Part shown: positions 62,673-64,000 of the stretch, piece after piece
Layout: each line of letters begins with the position of its first letter
Numbering within the stretch: position 1 is the first letter of the stretch
Assembly: GCF_014203735.1 (NCBI RefSeq)
Contig: NZ_JACHJQ010000002.1
Coordinates: forward strand, 1,053,224-1,117,223
Direction of reading: 5' to 3'
Length of the DNA: 64,000 nucleotides
Source of the DNA: Actinophytocola algeriensis
GTDB taxonomy: Bacteria; Actinomycetota; Actinomycetes; Mycobacteriales; Pseudonocardiaceae
The notes under the pieces: generated by a model
Seen by the model: only the letters and a program-made list of their open reading frames with translations
Told to the model about the DNA's origin: nothing
The model's database searches: none
Translations under genes and position numbers: made by a program

Positions 62673-63608
62673 TCAGCCCACCATGGCCAGACCCAGTTCG
62701 GCGAGCTGCCTTTCCGTCAGCGGCAGTGTCGGCCGTCCGGCGCCGACCCGGTGCGGGTGCCCGGGATCCTCCCGGTTGGTGGCGAAGTCCGGACTGCCGA
62801 AGTTCCGCACCGACAGCGAGTACAGCTGCCCGTCCGGCAGGTAGATCCGCAGGGTCTGGTTCAGCGACGCGAACGGATCGCTCGGCGCCACGTCGTAGAT
62901 CTGCAACACCGTCCCGTCCGCCAGCACGTGCCGTTTCGGCGCCTGACAGTTGTACATGTCGTACGCCTGGTCGTCCGCCGCGGTTAGTGGATCACCGGTG
63001 AACCGGCCGAAGGAGAACCTCACGCTGCCGGTGCCCCCGGTGTCGGACACGTCGACGTCGTAGGTGAACGTGTGGCCAGTGTTCGGCCTGGTGGACGGCA
63101 GCTTCGTCTCGCCAAGCAGGCCCACCGTCGCGTCATCGGCCACGGCGGCCAGAGCCTGCCAGACCTGTTGTTGCAGCGCCGACAGGTCGGCGCGGACGCT
63201 GTCCAGGTCACGGTCGGTGAGGTCGGGGATCTCGCACCTGGGCACTGGCTCGGTCGGCCGGCCGGCTGGTGGTGGTGCGGTCGGCGCCGGAGTCCATGTG
63301 GTGTGCGGGGAGTGCGCCGGCAGGTCGGCCCGCGGCCACGGCGCTTCGGTCGGGGACATCCCGGTCGAGGTCGTCCCGGTCGCGGCGACGTTCTGACCGT
63401 CGGAGGGCAGGGCTCCCGCGCTGACGACCACCGTGGCCACACCGGCGACGACTGCGGCCGCCGCCGCCAGCGCAGCGCCGAACTGTTGGCGCCGACGCCG
63501 CCGCCGGCCACGGGCGACCGCGTCGGCCAGCCCGCCGCGGGGCCTTGGCGGGGTCCGTTGCGCCAGTTCGGCCCGCAACGCGGCCCCGAGGTCATCCTCA
63601 TCCCACAT
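62673..63608 (-). CDS. Membrane protein coupled to SigE-type sigma factor, probable anti-sigma or sensor
   Basis: A 311-residue protein. Cytosolic start DEDDLGAALRAELAQRTPPR, an Arg-rich stretch (GRRRRRRQQ), one membrane helix (FGAALAAAAAVVAGVATVVV, about 42-61), a Pro/Thr-rich spacer and an extracellular domain with two cysteines (PRCEIPDL, YNCQAPKR). It starts 11 nt inside the sigma gene, so it is translationally coupled. The layout matches anti-sigma-like partners of SigE-family ECF factors, but no zinc anti-sigma motif is seen. Confidence 0.75.
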   Translation of the reverse strand: MWDEDDLGAALRAELAQRTPPRPRGGLADAVARGRRRRRRQQFGAALAAAAAVVAGVATVVVSAGALPSDGQNVAATGTTSTGMSPTEAPWPRADLPAHSPHTTWTPAPTAPPPAGRPTEPVPRCEIPDLTDRDLDSVRADLSALQQQVWQALAAVADDATVGLLGETKLPSTRPNTGHTFTYDVDVSDTGGTGSVRFSFGRFTGDPLTAADDQAYDMYNCQAPKRHVLADGTVLQIYDVAPSDPFASLNQTLRIYLPDGQLYSLSVRNFGSPDFATNREDPGHPHRVGAGRPTLPLTERQLAELGLAMVG

Positions 63609-64000
63609 CTCGCACGCTCCGCTCCGGTGTGTCGGCGTCGCGGTACGCCGCCCGCAACGCCTGTATCCCTCGTGACAGTTGACTTTTGACGGTGCCCGCC
63701 GAGCACCGCAGCACCTGCGCGACCTGCTCGACGGGCAGGTCGTGGACGATGCGCAGCACGAGCGTGGCCCGTTGCCTCGGTGGCACGTCCTGTAGTGCCG
63801 CCAGCAGCGACTGCTGCTCGTCGACGCGTGCCAGGTCCCTCGAGTGGTCCGACCGCTCGGGCGTCTCGGCGACCAGGTGTTCCTTCGCGCGGCCCCGCCG
63901 CCTGGCGTCGAGGAAGAGCCGGACGAGGGTGGTGCGCAGGTAGCCGTCCGCGTTGCCGCCGGCCACGCGTGACCATTTCGGGTACAGCCGGACGAAGCTT
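63598..64000 (-). CDS. SigE family ECF RNA polymerase sigma factor (5' partial)
   Basis: Right-edge gene; its N-terminus lies beyond position 64000. The visible frame begins SFVRLYPKWSRVAGG and continues NADGYLRTTLVRLFLDARRR (region 2.4) and region 4 VPPRQRATLVLRIVHDLPVE, then VLRCSAGTVKSQLSRGIQAL. The end DTPERSVRDVG overlaps the start of the membrane partner. The VAGGNADGYLRTTLVR block is typical of the SigE/SACE-type family. Confidence 0.88.
   Translation of the reverse strand, partial: SFVRLYPKWSRVAGGNADGYLRTTLVRLFLDARRRGRAKEHLVAETPERSDHSRDLARVDEQQSLLAALQDVPPRQRATLVLRIVHDLPVEQVAQVLRCSAGTVKSQLSRGIQALRAAYRDADTPERSVRDVG

Overview
High-GC actinobacterial chromosome. Codon use (strong G/C third positions, many GTG starts, frequent 4-nt ATGA/GTGA overlaps) and gene content (SCO4402-like, DUF3040, DUF6307 and DUF6355 families, CU044_5270-type protein, ESX-type substrate, secreted GH enzymes with CBM13) suggest a soil actinomycete, probably Pseudonocardiales. 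The genus cannot be fixed from the window. No rRNA, tRNA, CRISPR, transposase or prophage was seen. Most of the window looks like accessory chromosome: catabolic, secretory and regulatory genes with several decayed genes between them.

Layout. 1-5.8 kb: the 3' part of a choline/carnitine acyltransferase, then a four-gene betaine/choline-type ABC importer (minus strand) and a signal-peptidase-II-like membrane protein. 6.2-9.1 kb: a secreted GH10 xylanase with CBM13 behind CGAAA-C-TTTCG boxes, a cutinase remnant and a GT9-like glycosyltransferase. 9.2-13.2 kb: a YbaB/EbfC protein with a WXG100-like secreted protein, an alpha/beta hydrolase lacking its nucleophile, a PPOX-type flavoprotein and a frameshifted SCO4402-like gene. 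13.3-16.7 kb: a TetR/membrane protein/MFS efflux operon with a perfect operator, and a subtilase remnant. 16.7-20.6 kb: a coupled three-gene secreted GH operon (GH43-CBM13, GH43, GH5-CBM13) behind LacI-type boxes. 20.8-26.7 kb: a secreted protein, a two-component system, an SDR/LysR divergent pair and two back-to-back truncated genes.

26.9-35.3 kb: small membrane proteins, a homodimeric pyruvate dehydrogenase E1 (AceE) overlapping a DUF3040 gene, an SPFH/slipin with a second DUF3040 gene, and a divergent MarR with an operator between them. Further membrane and secreted proteins follow. 35.4-43.7 kb: an alpha/beta hydrolase, TetR and acyl-CoA dehydrogenase, then a sugar utilisation locus (isomerase and dehydrogenase divergent from a binding protein and two permeases). 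44-50.1 kb: an unknown gene, a PASTA lipoprotein, an ArsR regulator, a DUF6355 secreted protein, a thioredoxin-fold protein and an ankyrin protein, mixed with three pseudogenes. 50.2-55.2 kb: an ECF sigma factor with a coupled membrane partner, then a tightly coupled small protein/AAA+ ATPase/TPR operon, the best candidate for an undescribed system. 55.3-64 kb: a beta-helix secreted protein, a fatty acid desaturase, a DUF6307 protein, a MarR/quinone oxidoreductase pair with twin operators, a SigG-like sigma factor, an HSL-type esterase, and a SigE-type sigma factor with membrane partner cut by the right edge.

The main themes are plant polysaccharide breakdown (xylan, arabinan or arabinogalactan) with sugar and osmolyte import, and local one-component regulators beside their targets with readable operators. 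At least eight genes are truncated or frameshifted, so the region is actively decaying or, for single-base cases, may carry assembly errors.
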